From NCBI RefSeq assembly GCF_051401765.1, contig NW_027480467.1, positions 62,001 to 126,000 of the forward strand: a stretch of 64,000 bases of DNA, in the 5' to 3' direction. The notes under the pieces were generated by a model that had not been told where the DNA came from, did no database searches, and saw only the letters and a program-made list of their open reading frames with translations. Source of the DNA: Calliopsis andreniformis (Eukaryota > Arthropoda > Insecta > Hymenoptera > Andrenidae). This document shows, in pieces, positions 26,409 to 38,379 of the stretch (position 1 is the first letter of the stretch; each line of letters begins with the position of its first letter). The position numbers and the translations under genes are program-made.

Positions 26409-27849
26409 TAGAATATCCTCAATTCACAGTTTTCGATACTCACTACACAATCTGCAACCTTCAAGCCTCTATCCACAAACATCAATTCTCATCACCCAAC
26501 CCTCAACACTCAGACCTCAATGTTCAATCCTCAATCCTCAATCCACAATCCTCAATCGTCAATTTTCAATCCTCAATCCACAGTCTTCAGTCTTCAATCG
26601 CCCATGCTCAATCCTCAATCCTCAATCTTCAGTCCTCAACCCTCAATCCTCAATACCAAATCCTCTATCTTCAATCCCCAATCCTCAATCCTCAATCTTC
26701 AATCCTCAATCCTCAATCTTCAATACTCAATCCTCAATCCTCAATCTTCAATACTCAATACTCAATCTTTAATCCTCAATCCCCAATCCTCAATCTCCAA
26801 TCCTCAATCCTCAATCCTCAACCCTCAATCCTCAATCCTCAATCCTCCATCATCAATCCTCAAACTTCAATCCTCAATACTCAATCATCAATCCTCAATC
26901 GTCAATCCTCAATCTTCAATCCTCAATACTCAATCCTCAATCCTCAATCCCCAATTCTCAGTCTTCAATCCTCAATACCCGATCCTCAATCTTCAATCCT
27001 CAGTCCTCAATCCTCAATTCTCAATCCTCAATCCTCAGTCCTCAGTCCTCAAACCTCTATCCTCAACCCTCAGCCCTCATAGTCAATCCTCAATCATCAA
27101 TCCTCAATCCTCAATCTTCAATCCTCAATACTCAACCTTCAATCCTCAATCCTCAATTCTCAATCCTCAATACTGAATCCTCAATCGTCAATCCTCAATC
27201 CCCAATCCTCAATCTTCAATACTCAATCCTCAATCCTCAATCCAAAATCCTCAATCTTCAAACCTCAATACTGAATCTTCAATCCTCAATCCTCAATCCT
27301 CAATCCTCAATCCTCTTTCTTCAATCCTCAATACCCAATCCTCAGTCCTCAAACCTCAATTCTGAATCCTCAATCCTGAATCCTCAATCTTCAGCCCTCA
27401 GTCCTCAACAATCAGGTGACAATACTCAATCCCCAATAGAATATCGTCAATTCACAGTTTTCAATACTCAATACTTAATCTGCATTCTTCAAATCTCCAT
27501 CCACAAACATCAGTTCTCATCACTCAACCCTCAGTACTCAGTCCCCAAACCTCAATCTTCTATCCTCAACCCTCAATCCTCAATCCTCAATCCTCAATCC
27601 TCAATCTTCAATCCTCAATCCTCATTACTGAATCCTCAATCCTCAATCCTCAATCCTCAATCATCAATCCTCAATCTTCAATACTCAATCCTCAATCCTC
27701 AATCGTCAATCTTCAATCCTCAATACTCAATCTTCAATTATCAATCCTCAATGCTCACTCCTCAAACCTCAATTCTGAATCCTCAATCCTGAATCCACAA
27801 TCTTCAGCCCTCAGTCCTGAACAATCAGGTGACAATCCTCAGTCCTCAA
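26409..27849. repeat. E-F composite without G
   Basis: E (26409-27436, 1028 bp) and F (27437-27849, 413 bp) are followed directly by a tcaacgaacatc core at 27850. This segment together with the 482-bp linker (1923 bp in all) is missing from the copy at 30.9-37.3 kb. Confidence 0.88.
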
Positions 27850-29654
27850 TAGAATATCCTCAATTCACAGTTTTCAATACTCAATACTCAATCTGCAATC
27901 TTCAAATCTCTATCAACGAACATCAATTCTCATCACTCAACCTTCAACACTCAGTCCTCAATGTTCAATACTCAATCCTCAATTCTCAATCTTCAATCCT
28001 CAATACTCCATCTTTAATCCTCAATCCTCAATCCTCAATCTACAATCCTCAATCCGCAATACTCAATCCTCAACCCTCAATCGTCAATCCTCAATCATCA
28101 ATCCTCAATCTTCAATACTCAATCCTCAATCCTCAATCCTCAATCCTCAACCCTCAATCCTCAATCTTAAATACACAATCCTCAATCCTCAATCCTCAAT
28201 CCTCAATTCTCAATCTTCAATCCTCAATACTCAATCTTAAACCCTCAATCCTCAATCCTCAATCCTCAATCCTCAATCCTCAATCCTCAAACCTCAATAC
28301 TCGATCCTCAGACCTCAATTCTCAATCCTCAATCCTCAATTCTCAATCTTCAATCCTCAATACTCAATCTTAAATCCTCAATCCTCAACCCTCAATCCTC
28401 AATCCTCAATCTTCAATCCTCAATACTCAATCTTCAATCCTCAATCCTCAATCCTCAGTCCTCAAACCTCAATTCTGAATCTTCGATCCTGAATCCTCAT
28501 TCTCCAGCCCTCAGTCCTGAACAATCAGGTGACAATCCTCAATCCTCAATAGAATATCCTCAACTCACAGTTTTCAATACTCAATACTCAATCTGCAATC
28601 TTCAAATCTCTATCCACAAACATCAATTCTCATCACTCAACACTCAACACTCAGTCCTCAATGTTCAATCCTCAATCCTCAATTCTCAATCTTCATTCCT
28701 CAATACTCAATCTTAAATCCTCAATACTCAATCCTCAATACCCAATGCTCAATCTTCAATCCTCAATCCTCAATCCTCAATTCTCGATCCTCAATCCTCA
28801 ACCCTCAATCCTCAATCCTCAATCCTCAATCCTCAACCCTCAATCGTCAGTCTTCAAACCCCAATATTCAGTCTTCAATCCTCAATCCTCAATCCTCATT
28901 CCTCAATCCTCATCCTTCAATCCTCAATACCCAATCCTCAATATTCAATCCTCAATCCTCAATCCTCAATTCTCAATCCTCAATCCTCAGTCCTCAGTCC
29001 TTAAACCTCAATCCTCAGCCCTCAGCCCTCATCCTCAATACTCAATCCTCAATCCTCAATCCTCAATCTTCAATACTCAATACTCAATCTTCAATCGTCA
29101 ATCCTCAATCCTCAGTCCTCAAACCCCAATTCTGAATCCTCAATCCTGAATCCTCAATCTTCAGCCCTCAGTCCTCAACAATCAGGTGACAATCCTCAAT
29201 CCTCAATAGAATATCCTCAATTCAAAGTTTTCAATACTCAATACTCAATCTGCAATCTTCAAATCACTATCCACAAACATCAATTCTCATCACCCAACTC
29301 TCAACACTCAGTCCTCAATGTTCAATCCTCAATCCTCAATTCTCAATCTTCAATCCTCAATACTCAATCTTTAATCCTCAATCCTCAATCCTCAATCTTC
29401 AATCCTCAATCCCCAATACTGAATCCTCAATCCTCAATCCTCAATCCTCAATCATCAATCCTCAATCTTCAATACTCATACCTCAATACTCAATCCTCAA
29501 TCCTCAATCCTCAATCCTCAATCCTCAATCATCAATCCTCAATCTTCAATCCTCAATACTCAATCTTTAATCCTCAATCTTCAATCCTCAATCCTCAATC
29601 CTCAATCTTCAGCCCTCAGTCCTCAACAATCAGTTGTCAATCCTCAATCCTCAC
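27850..29654. repeat. 700+657+448 composite, copy 1
   Basis: Matches 34706-36510 at offset 6856 with the same three interval lengths. The open frame at 28661 differs from the three later copies at two residues, so this copy is slightly diverged. Confidence 0.9.
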
Positions 29655-30223
29655 TAGAATATCCTCAGTTCAGAGCTTTCCATACGCAATGCTCAATCTG
29701 CAATCTTCAAATCTGTATCCATAAACATCAATTCTCATCACTCAACCCTCAACACTCAGTCCTCAATGGTCAATCCTCAATCCTCAATTCTCAATCTTCA
29801 ATCCTCAATACTCAATCATTTAATCCTCAATTCTCAATCCTCAATCTTCGATCCTCAATCCCCAATACTCAACCCTGAACCCTCAATCCTCAATCTTCAA
29901 TCATCAATCCTCAACCTTCAATACTCAATCCTCAATCCTCAATCCTCAATCCTCGTTCTTAAATCCTCAATACCCAATACTCAATCTTCAATCCTCAATC
30001 CTAAATACTAAATCCTCAATCCTCAATCCTCAATCATCAATCCTCAATCATCAATCATCAATCTTCAATACTCAATCCTCAATCCTCAATCCTCAATACT
30101 CAATCCTCAATCCTCAATCATCAATCCTCAATCTTCAATCCTCAATACTCAATCTTTAATCCTCAGTCCTCAATCCTCAATCTTCAATCTTCAATCCTCA
30201 ACTCGCAATCCTCAATCCTCAAT
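29655..30223 (+). repeat. Hybrid C/A core and following block
   Basis: The core begins as C1 (cagagctttcc, tacgcaa, atctgta, tccataa) but ends as the A core that elsewhere lies 266 bp downstream (cactcag then tcctcaatggtcaatcc). Elsewhere a C core ends in tccccaatcc. The fusion removes exactly 266 bp. The block then matches 36888-37345 at offset 7122 up to 30223. Confidence 0.88.
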
Positions 30224-30936
30224 ACTGAATCCTCAATCGTCAATCCTCAATCCTCAATCCTCAATCCAAAATCCTCAATCTTCAAACCTCAATACTGAAT
30301 CTTCAATCCTCAATCCTCAATCCTCAATCCTCAATCCTCTTTCTTCAATCCTCAATACCCAATCCTCAGTCCTCAAACCTCAATTCTGAATCCTCAATCC
30401 TGAATCCTCAATCTTCAGCCCTCAGTCCTGAACAATCAGGTGACAATCCTCAGTCCTCAACAGAATATCCTCAATTCACAGTTTTCAATACTCAACACTC
30501 AATCTGCAATCTTCAAATCTCTATCCACAAACATCAATTCTCATCACTCAACCCTCAACACTCTGTCCTCAATGTTCAATCCTCAATCCTCAATTCTCAA
30601 TACTCAATCCTCAATCCTCAATCATCAATCCTCAATCTTCAATCCTCAATACTCAATCTTCAATCCTCAATACCCAATCCTCAATCCTCAATTCTCAATC
30701 TTCAAACCTCGATCCTCAATCCTCAATCCTCAATCCTCTTTCTTCAATCCTCAATCCTCAATCTTCAATCCTCAATCCTCAATCCTCAATCCTCAATCCT
30801 CAATCCTCAATCCTCAATCCTCAGTACTCAGACCTCAATCCTGAATCCTCAATGCTGAATCCTCAATCTTCAGACCTCAGTCCTCAAAGATCAGTTGTCA
30901 ATTATCAATCCTCAATAGAATATCATCAATTCACAG
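30224..30936. repeat. Junction block: end of E joined to other blocks
   Basis: At 30224 the sequence switches from the 37.3-kb type to the end of an E block (tactgaatcc, tccaaaatcc; compare 12240-12340), then to a cagaata core (30461) and to a core with a tcaaagatcag variant (30916). It is a patchwork with at least three joints. Confidence 0.8.
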
Positions 30937-32641
30937 TTTTCAATACTCAATACTCAATCTGCTATCTTTAAATCTCTATCCACAAACATCAATTCTCATC
31001 ACTCAACCCTCAACACTCAGTTCCCAATCCTCAATCTTCAATCCTCATTCCTCAATCCTCAATCCACAATCCTCATTCTTCAATCCTCAATACCCAATCC
31101 TCAATCTTCAATCCTCGATCCACAATCCTCAATTCTCAATCCTCAATCTTCAGTCCTCAGTCCTTAAACCTCAATCCTCAACCCTCAGCCATCATCCTCA
31201 ATCCTCAATCCTCAATCCTCAATCCTCAATCTTCAATCCCCAATACTCAATCTTCAACCCTCAATCCTCAATCCTCAATCCTCAATCCTCATTCTTCAAT
31301 CCTCAATACCCAATCCTCAATCTTCAATCCACGATCCACAATCCTCAATTCTCAATCCTCAATCTTCAGTCCTCAGTCCTTAAACCTCAATCCTCAACCT
31401 TCAGCCATCATCCTCAATCCTCAATCCTCAATCCTCAATCCTCAATCTTCAATCCCCAATACTCAATCTTCAACCCTCAATCCTCAATCCTCAGTCCTCA
31501 AACCTCAATTCTGAATCCTCAATCCTGAATCCTCAATCTTCAGCCCTCAGTCCTCAACAATCAGGTGACAATCCTCAATCCCCAATAGAATATCGTCAAT
31601 TCACAGTTTTCAATACTCAATACTTAATCTGCATTCTTCAAATCTCCATCCACAAACATCAATTCTCATCACTCAACCCTCAACACTCAGTCCTCAATGT
31701 TCAATCCTCAATCCTCAATTCTCAATCTTCAATCCTCAATACTCAATCTTTAATCCTGAATCCTCAATCCTCAATCTTCAATCCTCAATCCCCAATACTC
31801 AATCCTCAATCCTCAATACTCAATCCTCAGTCCTCAAACCTCATATCTGAATCCTCAATCCTGAATCCTCAATCTTCAGCCCTCAGTCCTCAACAATCAG
31901 GTGACAATACTCAATCCCCAATAGAATATCGTCAATTCACAGTTTTCAATACTCAATACTTAATCTGCATTCTTCAAATCTCCATCCACAAACATCAATT
32001 CTCATCACTCAACCCTCAACACTCAGTCCTCAATGTTCAATCCTCAATCCTCAATTCTCAATCTTCAATCCTCAATACTCAATCTTTAATCCTGAATCCT
32101 CAATCCTCAATCTTCAATCCTCAATCCCCAATACTCAATCCTCAATCCTCAATCCTCAATCCTCAATCTTCAATCCTCAATCCTCAATCTTCAATCCTCA
32201 ATCCTCAATCCTCAATCTTCAATCCTCAATACTCAATCATCAATCCTCAATCCTCAATCCTCAATCCTCAATCCTCAACCCTCAATCGACAGTCTTCAAA
32301 CCTCAATACTCAATCTTCAACCCTCAATCCTCAATCCTCAATCCTCAATCCTCATTCTTCAATCCTCAATACCCAATCCTCAATCTTCAATACTCAATCC
32401 TCAATCCTCAATTCTCAATCCTCAATCCTCAGTCCTCAGTCCTCAAACCTCAATCCTCAACCCTCAGCCATCATCCTCAATCCTCAATCCTCAATCCTCA
32501 ATCCTCAATCTTCAATCCTCAATACTCAGTCTTCAATCCTCAATCCTCAGTCATCAAACCTCAATTCTGAATCCTCAATCCTGAATCCTCAATCTTCAGC
32601 CCTGAGTCCTCAACAATCAGTTGTCAATCCTGAATCCTCAA
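30937..32641. repeat. Mosaic copy of 20.8-23.8 kb
   Basis: 30937-31816 matches 20779-21658 (offset 10158), and 31817 onward matches 22821 onward (offset 8996). The switch removes 1162 bp (166 heptamers). Later a further 217 bp are missing (offset 8779 by 32642). It contains the 216-bp tandem pair at about 31071 and 31287. Confidence 0.86.
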
Positions 32642-34705
32642 TAGAATATCCTCAATTCACAGTTTTCGATACTCACTACACAATCTGCAACCTTCAAGCC
32701 TCTATCCACAAACATCAATTCTCATCACCCAACCCTCAACACTCAGACCTCAATGTTCAATCCTCAATCCTCAATCCACAATCCTCAATCGTCAATTTTC
32801 AATCCTCAATCCACAGTCTTCAACCTTCAATCGCCCATGCTCAATCCTCAATCCTCAATCTTCAGTCCTCAACCCTCAATCCTCAATACCAAATCCTCTA
32901 CCTTCAATCCTCAATCCTCAATCCTCAATCTTCAATCCTCAATCCTCAATCTTCAATACTCAATCCTCAATCCTCAATCTTCAATACTCAATACTCAATC
33001 TTTAATCCTCAATCCCCAATCCTCAATCTCCAATCCTCAATCCTCAATCCTCAATCCTCAATCCTCAATCCTCAATCCTCCATCATCAATCCTCAAACTT
33101 CAATCCTCAATACTCAATCATCAATCCTCAATCGTCAATCCTCAATCTTCAATCCTCAATACTCAATCCTCAATCCTCAATCCCCAATTCTCAGTCTTCA
33201 ATCCTCAATACCCGATCCTCAATCTTCAATCCTCAGTCCTCAATCCTCAATTCTCAATCCTCAATCCTCAGTCCTCAGTCCTCAAACCTCTATCCTCAAC
33301 CCTCAGCCCTCATAGTCAATCCTCAATCATCAATCCTCAATCCTCAATCTTCAATCCTCAATACTCAACCTTCAATCCTCAATCCTCAATTCTCAATCCT
33401 CAATAGTGAATCCTCAATCGTCAATCCTCAATCCCCAATCCTCAATCTTCAATACTCAATCCTCAATCCTCAATCCAAAATCCTCAATCTTCAAACCTCA
33501 ATACTGAATCTTCAATCCTCAATCCTCAATCCTCAATCCTCAATCCTCTTTCTTCAATCCTCAATACCCAATCCTCAGTCCTCAAACCTCAATTCTGAAT
33601 CCTCAATCCTGAATCCTCAATCTTCAGCCCTCAGTCCTCAACAATCAGGTGACAATACTCAATCCCCAATAGAATATCGTCAATTCACAGTTTTCAATAC
33701 TCAATACTTAATCTGCATTCTTCAAATCTCCATCCACAAACATCAGTTCTCATCACTCAACCCTCAGTACTCAGTCCCCAAACCTCAATCTTCTATCCTC
33801 AACCCTCAATCCTCAATCCTCAATCCTCAATCCTCAATCTTCAATCCTCAATCCTCATTACTGAATCCTCAATCCTCAATCCTCAATCCTCAATCATCAA
33901 TCCTCAATCTTCAATACTCAATCCTCAATCCTCAATCGTCAATCTTCAATCCTCAATACTCAATCTTCAATTATCAATCCTCAATGCTCACTCCTCAAAC
34001 CTCAATTCTGAATCCTCAATCCTGAATCCACAATCTTCAGCCCTCAGTCCTGAACAATCAGGTGACAATCCTCAGTCCTCAACAGAATATCCTCAATTCA
34101 CAGTTTTCAATACTCAACACACAATCTGCAATCTTCAAATCTCTATCCACAAACATCAATTCTCATCACTCAACCCTCAACACTTTGTCCTCAATGTTCA
34201 ATCCTCAATCCTCAATTCTCAATACTCAATCCTCAATCCTCAATCATCAATCCTCAATCTTCAATCCTCAATACTCAATCTTTAATCCTCAGTCCTCAAT
34301 CCACAATCTTCAATCTTCAATCCTCAACCCGCAATCCTCAATCCTCAATCCTCAATCCTCAGTCCTCAATCCGCAATCTTCAATCCTCAATACTCAATCT
34401 TCAATCCTCAATACTCAACCCTCAACCATCAGTCCTCATTCTTCAATCCTCAATAACCAATCCTCAGTCTTCAATCCTCATTCCTCAACACTTAATCCTC
34501 AATCCTCAATCCTCAATCTTCAATCCTCAATACTCAATCATCAATCCGCAATCCTCAATTCTCAATCTTCAATCCTCAATACACAATCTTCAATACTCAA
34601 TCCTCAATCCTCACTCCTCAAACATCAATTCTGAATCCTCAATCCTGAATCCTCAATCTTCAGCCCTCAGTCCTGAACAATCAGGTGACGATCCTCAATC
34701 CTCAA
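32642..34705. repeat. E-F-G composite (copy at 33 kb)
   Basis: E 32642-33669, F 33670-34082, G 34083-34705: lengths 1028, 413 and 623, identical to the composites at 9.4 and 23.9 kb. A few substitutions are seen, such as tagtgaatcc at about 33404, where the other copies have tactgaatcc. Confidence 0.9.
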
Positions 34706-35356
34706 TAGAATATCCTCAATTCACAGTTTTCAATACTCAATACTCAATCTGCAATCTTCAAATCTCTATCAACGAACATCAATTCTCATCACTCAACCTT
34801 CAACACTCAGTCCTCAATGTTCAATACTCAATCCTCAATTCTCAATCTTCAATCCTCAATACTCCATCTTTAATCCTCAATCCTCAATCCTCAATCTACA
34901 ATCCTCAATCCGCAATACTCAATCCTCAACCCTCAATCGTCAATCCTCAATCATCAATCCTCAATCTTCAATACTCAATCCTCAATCCTCAATCCTCAAT
35001 CCTCAACCCTCAATCCTCAATCTTAAATACACAATCCTCAATCCTCAATCCTCAATCCTCAATTCTCAATCTTCAATCCTCAATACTCAATCTTAAACCC
35101 TCAATCCTCAATCCTCAATCCTCAATCCTCAATCCTCAATCCTCAAACCTCAATACTCGATCCTCAGACCTCAATTCTCAATCCTCAATCCTCAATTCTC
35201 AATCTTCAATCCTCAATACTCAATCTTAAATCCTCAATCCTCAACCCTCAATCCTCAATCCTCAATCTTCAATCCTCAATACTCAATCTTCAATCCTCAA
35301 TCCTCAATCCTCAGTCCTCAAACCTCAATTCTGAATCTTCGATCCTGAATCCTCAT
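34706..35356. repeat. 700-bp block, copy 2
   Basis: Copy of 27850-28500 at offset 6856. It begins with an A core with gtgacgatcc in place of gtgacaatcc and leads into the first large unit. There are no genes. Confidence 0.85.
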
Positions 35357-38300
35357 TCTCCAGCCCTCAGTCCTGAACAATCAGGTGACAATCCTCAATC
35401 CTCAATAGAATATCCTCAACTCACAGTTTTCAATACTCAATACTCAATCTGCAATCTTCAAATCTCTATCCACAAACATCAATTCTCATCACTCAACACT
35501 CAACACTCAGTCCTCAATGTTCAATCCTCAATCCTCAATTCTCAATCTTCATTCCTCAATACTCAATCTTAAATCCTCAATACTCAATCCTCAATACCCA
35601 ATGCTCAATCTTCAATCCTCAATCCTCAATCCTCAATTCTCGATCCTCAATCCTCAACCCTCAATCCTCAATCCTCAATCCTCAATCCTCAACCCTCAAT
35701 CGTCAGTCTTCAAACCCCAATATTCAATCTTCAATCCTCAATCCTCAATCCTCATTCCTCAATCCTCATCCTTCAATCCTCAATACCCAATCCTCAATAT
35801 TCAATCCTCAATCCTCAATCCTCAATTCTCAATCCTCAATCCTCAGTCCTCAGTCCTTAAACCTCAATCCTCAGCCCTCAGCCCTCATCCTCAATACTCA
35901 ATCCTCAATCCTCAATCCTCAATCTTCAATACTCAATACTCAATCTTCAATCGTCAATCCTCAATCCTCAGTCCTCAAACCTCAATTCTGAATCCTCAAT
36001 CCTGAATCCTCAATCTTCAGCCCTCAGTCCTCAACAATCAGGTGACAATCCTCAATCCTCAATAGAATATCCTCAATTCAAAGTTTTCAATACTCAATAC
36101 TCAATCTGCAATCTTCAAATCACTATCCACAAACATCAATTCTCATCACCCAACTCTCAACACTCAGTCCTCAATGTTCAATCCTCAATCCTCAATTCTC
36201 AATCTTCAATCCTCAATACTCAATCTTTAATCCTCAATCCTCAATCCTCAATCTTCAATCCTCAATCCCCAATACTGAATCCTCAATCCTCAATCCTCAA
36301 TCCTCAATCATCAATCCTCAATCTTCAATACTCATACCTCAATACTCAATCCTCAATCCTCAATCCTCAATCCTCAATCCTCAATCATCAATCCTCAATC
36401 TTCAATCCTCAATACTCTATCTTTAATCCTCAATCTTCAATCCTCAATCCTCAATCCTCAATCTTCAGCCCTCAGTCCTCAACAATCAGTTGTCAATCCT
36501 CAATCCTCACTAGAATATCCTCAGTTCAGAGCTTTCCATACGCAATGCTCAATCTGCAATCTTCAAATCTGTATCCATAAACATCAATTCTCATCACTCA
36601 ACCCTCAACACTCAGTCCCCAATCCTCAATCTTCAATCCTCAATCCTCAATCCTCAATCCTCACTCCTCAATCCTCAATCCTCAGTCCTCAAACATCAAT
36701 CCTGAATCCTCAATCCTGAATCCTCAATCTTCAGCCCTCAGTCCTCAACAATCTGGTGACAATCCTCAATCCTCAATAGAATATCCTCAATTCACAGTTT
36801 TCAATACTCAATACTTAATCTGCAATCTTCAAATCACTATCCACAAACATCAATTCTCATCACTCAACCCTCAACACTCAGTCCTCAATGGTCAATCCTC
36901 AATCCTCAATTCTCAATCTTCAATCCTCAATACTCAATCATTTAATCCTCAATTCTCAATCCTCAATCTTCGATCCTCAATCCCCAATACTCAACCCTGA
37001 ACCCTCAATCCTCAATCTTCAATCATCAATCCTCAACCTTCAATACTCAATCCTCAATCCTCAATCCTCAATCCTCGTTCTTAAATCCTCAATACCCAAT
37101 ACTCAATCTTCAATCCTCAATCCTAAATACTAAATCCTCAATCCTCAATCCTCAATCATCAATCCTCAATCATCAATCATCAATCTTCAATACTCAATCC
37201 TCAATCCTCAATCCTCAATACTCAATCCTCAATCCTCAATCATCAATCCTCAATCTTCAATCCTCAATACTCAATCTTTAATCCTCAGTCCTCAATCCTC
37301 AATCTTCAATCTTCAATCCTCAACTCGCAATCCTCAATCCTCAATCCTCAATCCTCAGTCCTCATTCCGCAATCTTCAATCCTCAATCCTCAATCCTCAA
37401 CCCTCAGTCCTCATTCTTCAATCCTCAATAACCAATCCTCAATCTTCGATCCTCATTCCTCAATCCTCAATTCTCAATCCTCAATCCTCAATCCTCAATC
37501 ATCAATCCTCAATCTTCAATACTCAATCCTCAATCCTCAATCCTCAATCCTCAATACACAATCCTCAATGCTCAATCATCAATCCTCAATCTTCAATCCT
37601 CAATACTCAATCTTTAATCCTCAGTCCTCAATCCTCAATCTTCAATCTTCAATCCTCAACCCGCAATCCTCAATACTCAATCCTCAATCCTCAGTCCTCA
37701 ATCCGCAATCTTCAATCCTCAATACTCAATCTTCAGTCCTCAATCCTCAATACTCAACCCTCAGACCTCATTCTTCAATCCTCAATAACCAATCCTCAAT
37801 CTTCAATCCTCATTCCTCAATCCTCAATTCTCAATCCTCAATCCTCAATCCACAGACCTCAAACATCAATACTCAACCCTCAGCCCTCGTCCTCAATCCG
37901 CAACCCTCAATCCTCAATCCTCAATCTTCAATCATCAATATTCAATCTTCAATACTCAATCCTCAATCCTCAATCCTCAATCCTCAATCCTCAATGTTCA
38001 ATCCTCGATACCCAATCCTCAATCTCCAATCCTCAATCCTCAATCCTCAATCCTCAATCCTCAATCCTCAGTCCTCAAACCACAATCCTGAATCCTCAAT
38101 CCTGAATCCTCAACCTTCAGCCCTCAGTCCTCAACAATCAGTTGTCAATCCTCAATCCTCACTAGACTATCCTCAGTTCAGAGCTTTCCATACGCAATAC
38201 TCAATCTGCAATCTTCAAATCTCTATCCATAAACATCAATTCTCATCACTCAACCCTCAACACTCAGTCCCCAATCCTCAATCTTCAATCCTCAATACTC

Positions 38301-38379
38301 AATCCTCAATCCTCACTCCTCAATCCTCCATCCTCAGTCCTCAAACCTCAATCCTGAATCCTCAATCCTGAATCCTCAA
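35357..38379. repeat. Large HOR unit U1 (3023 bp)
   Basis: Core intervals 657, 448, 266, 1386, 266. The open frames at 35517, 36888 and 37568 are residue-for-residue identical to those in U2 and U3. It lacks the 686-bp block present at the end of U2 and U3. The distal part of the preceding sequence (27850-29654) is a related, slightly diverged copy. Confidence 0.93.
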
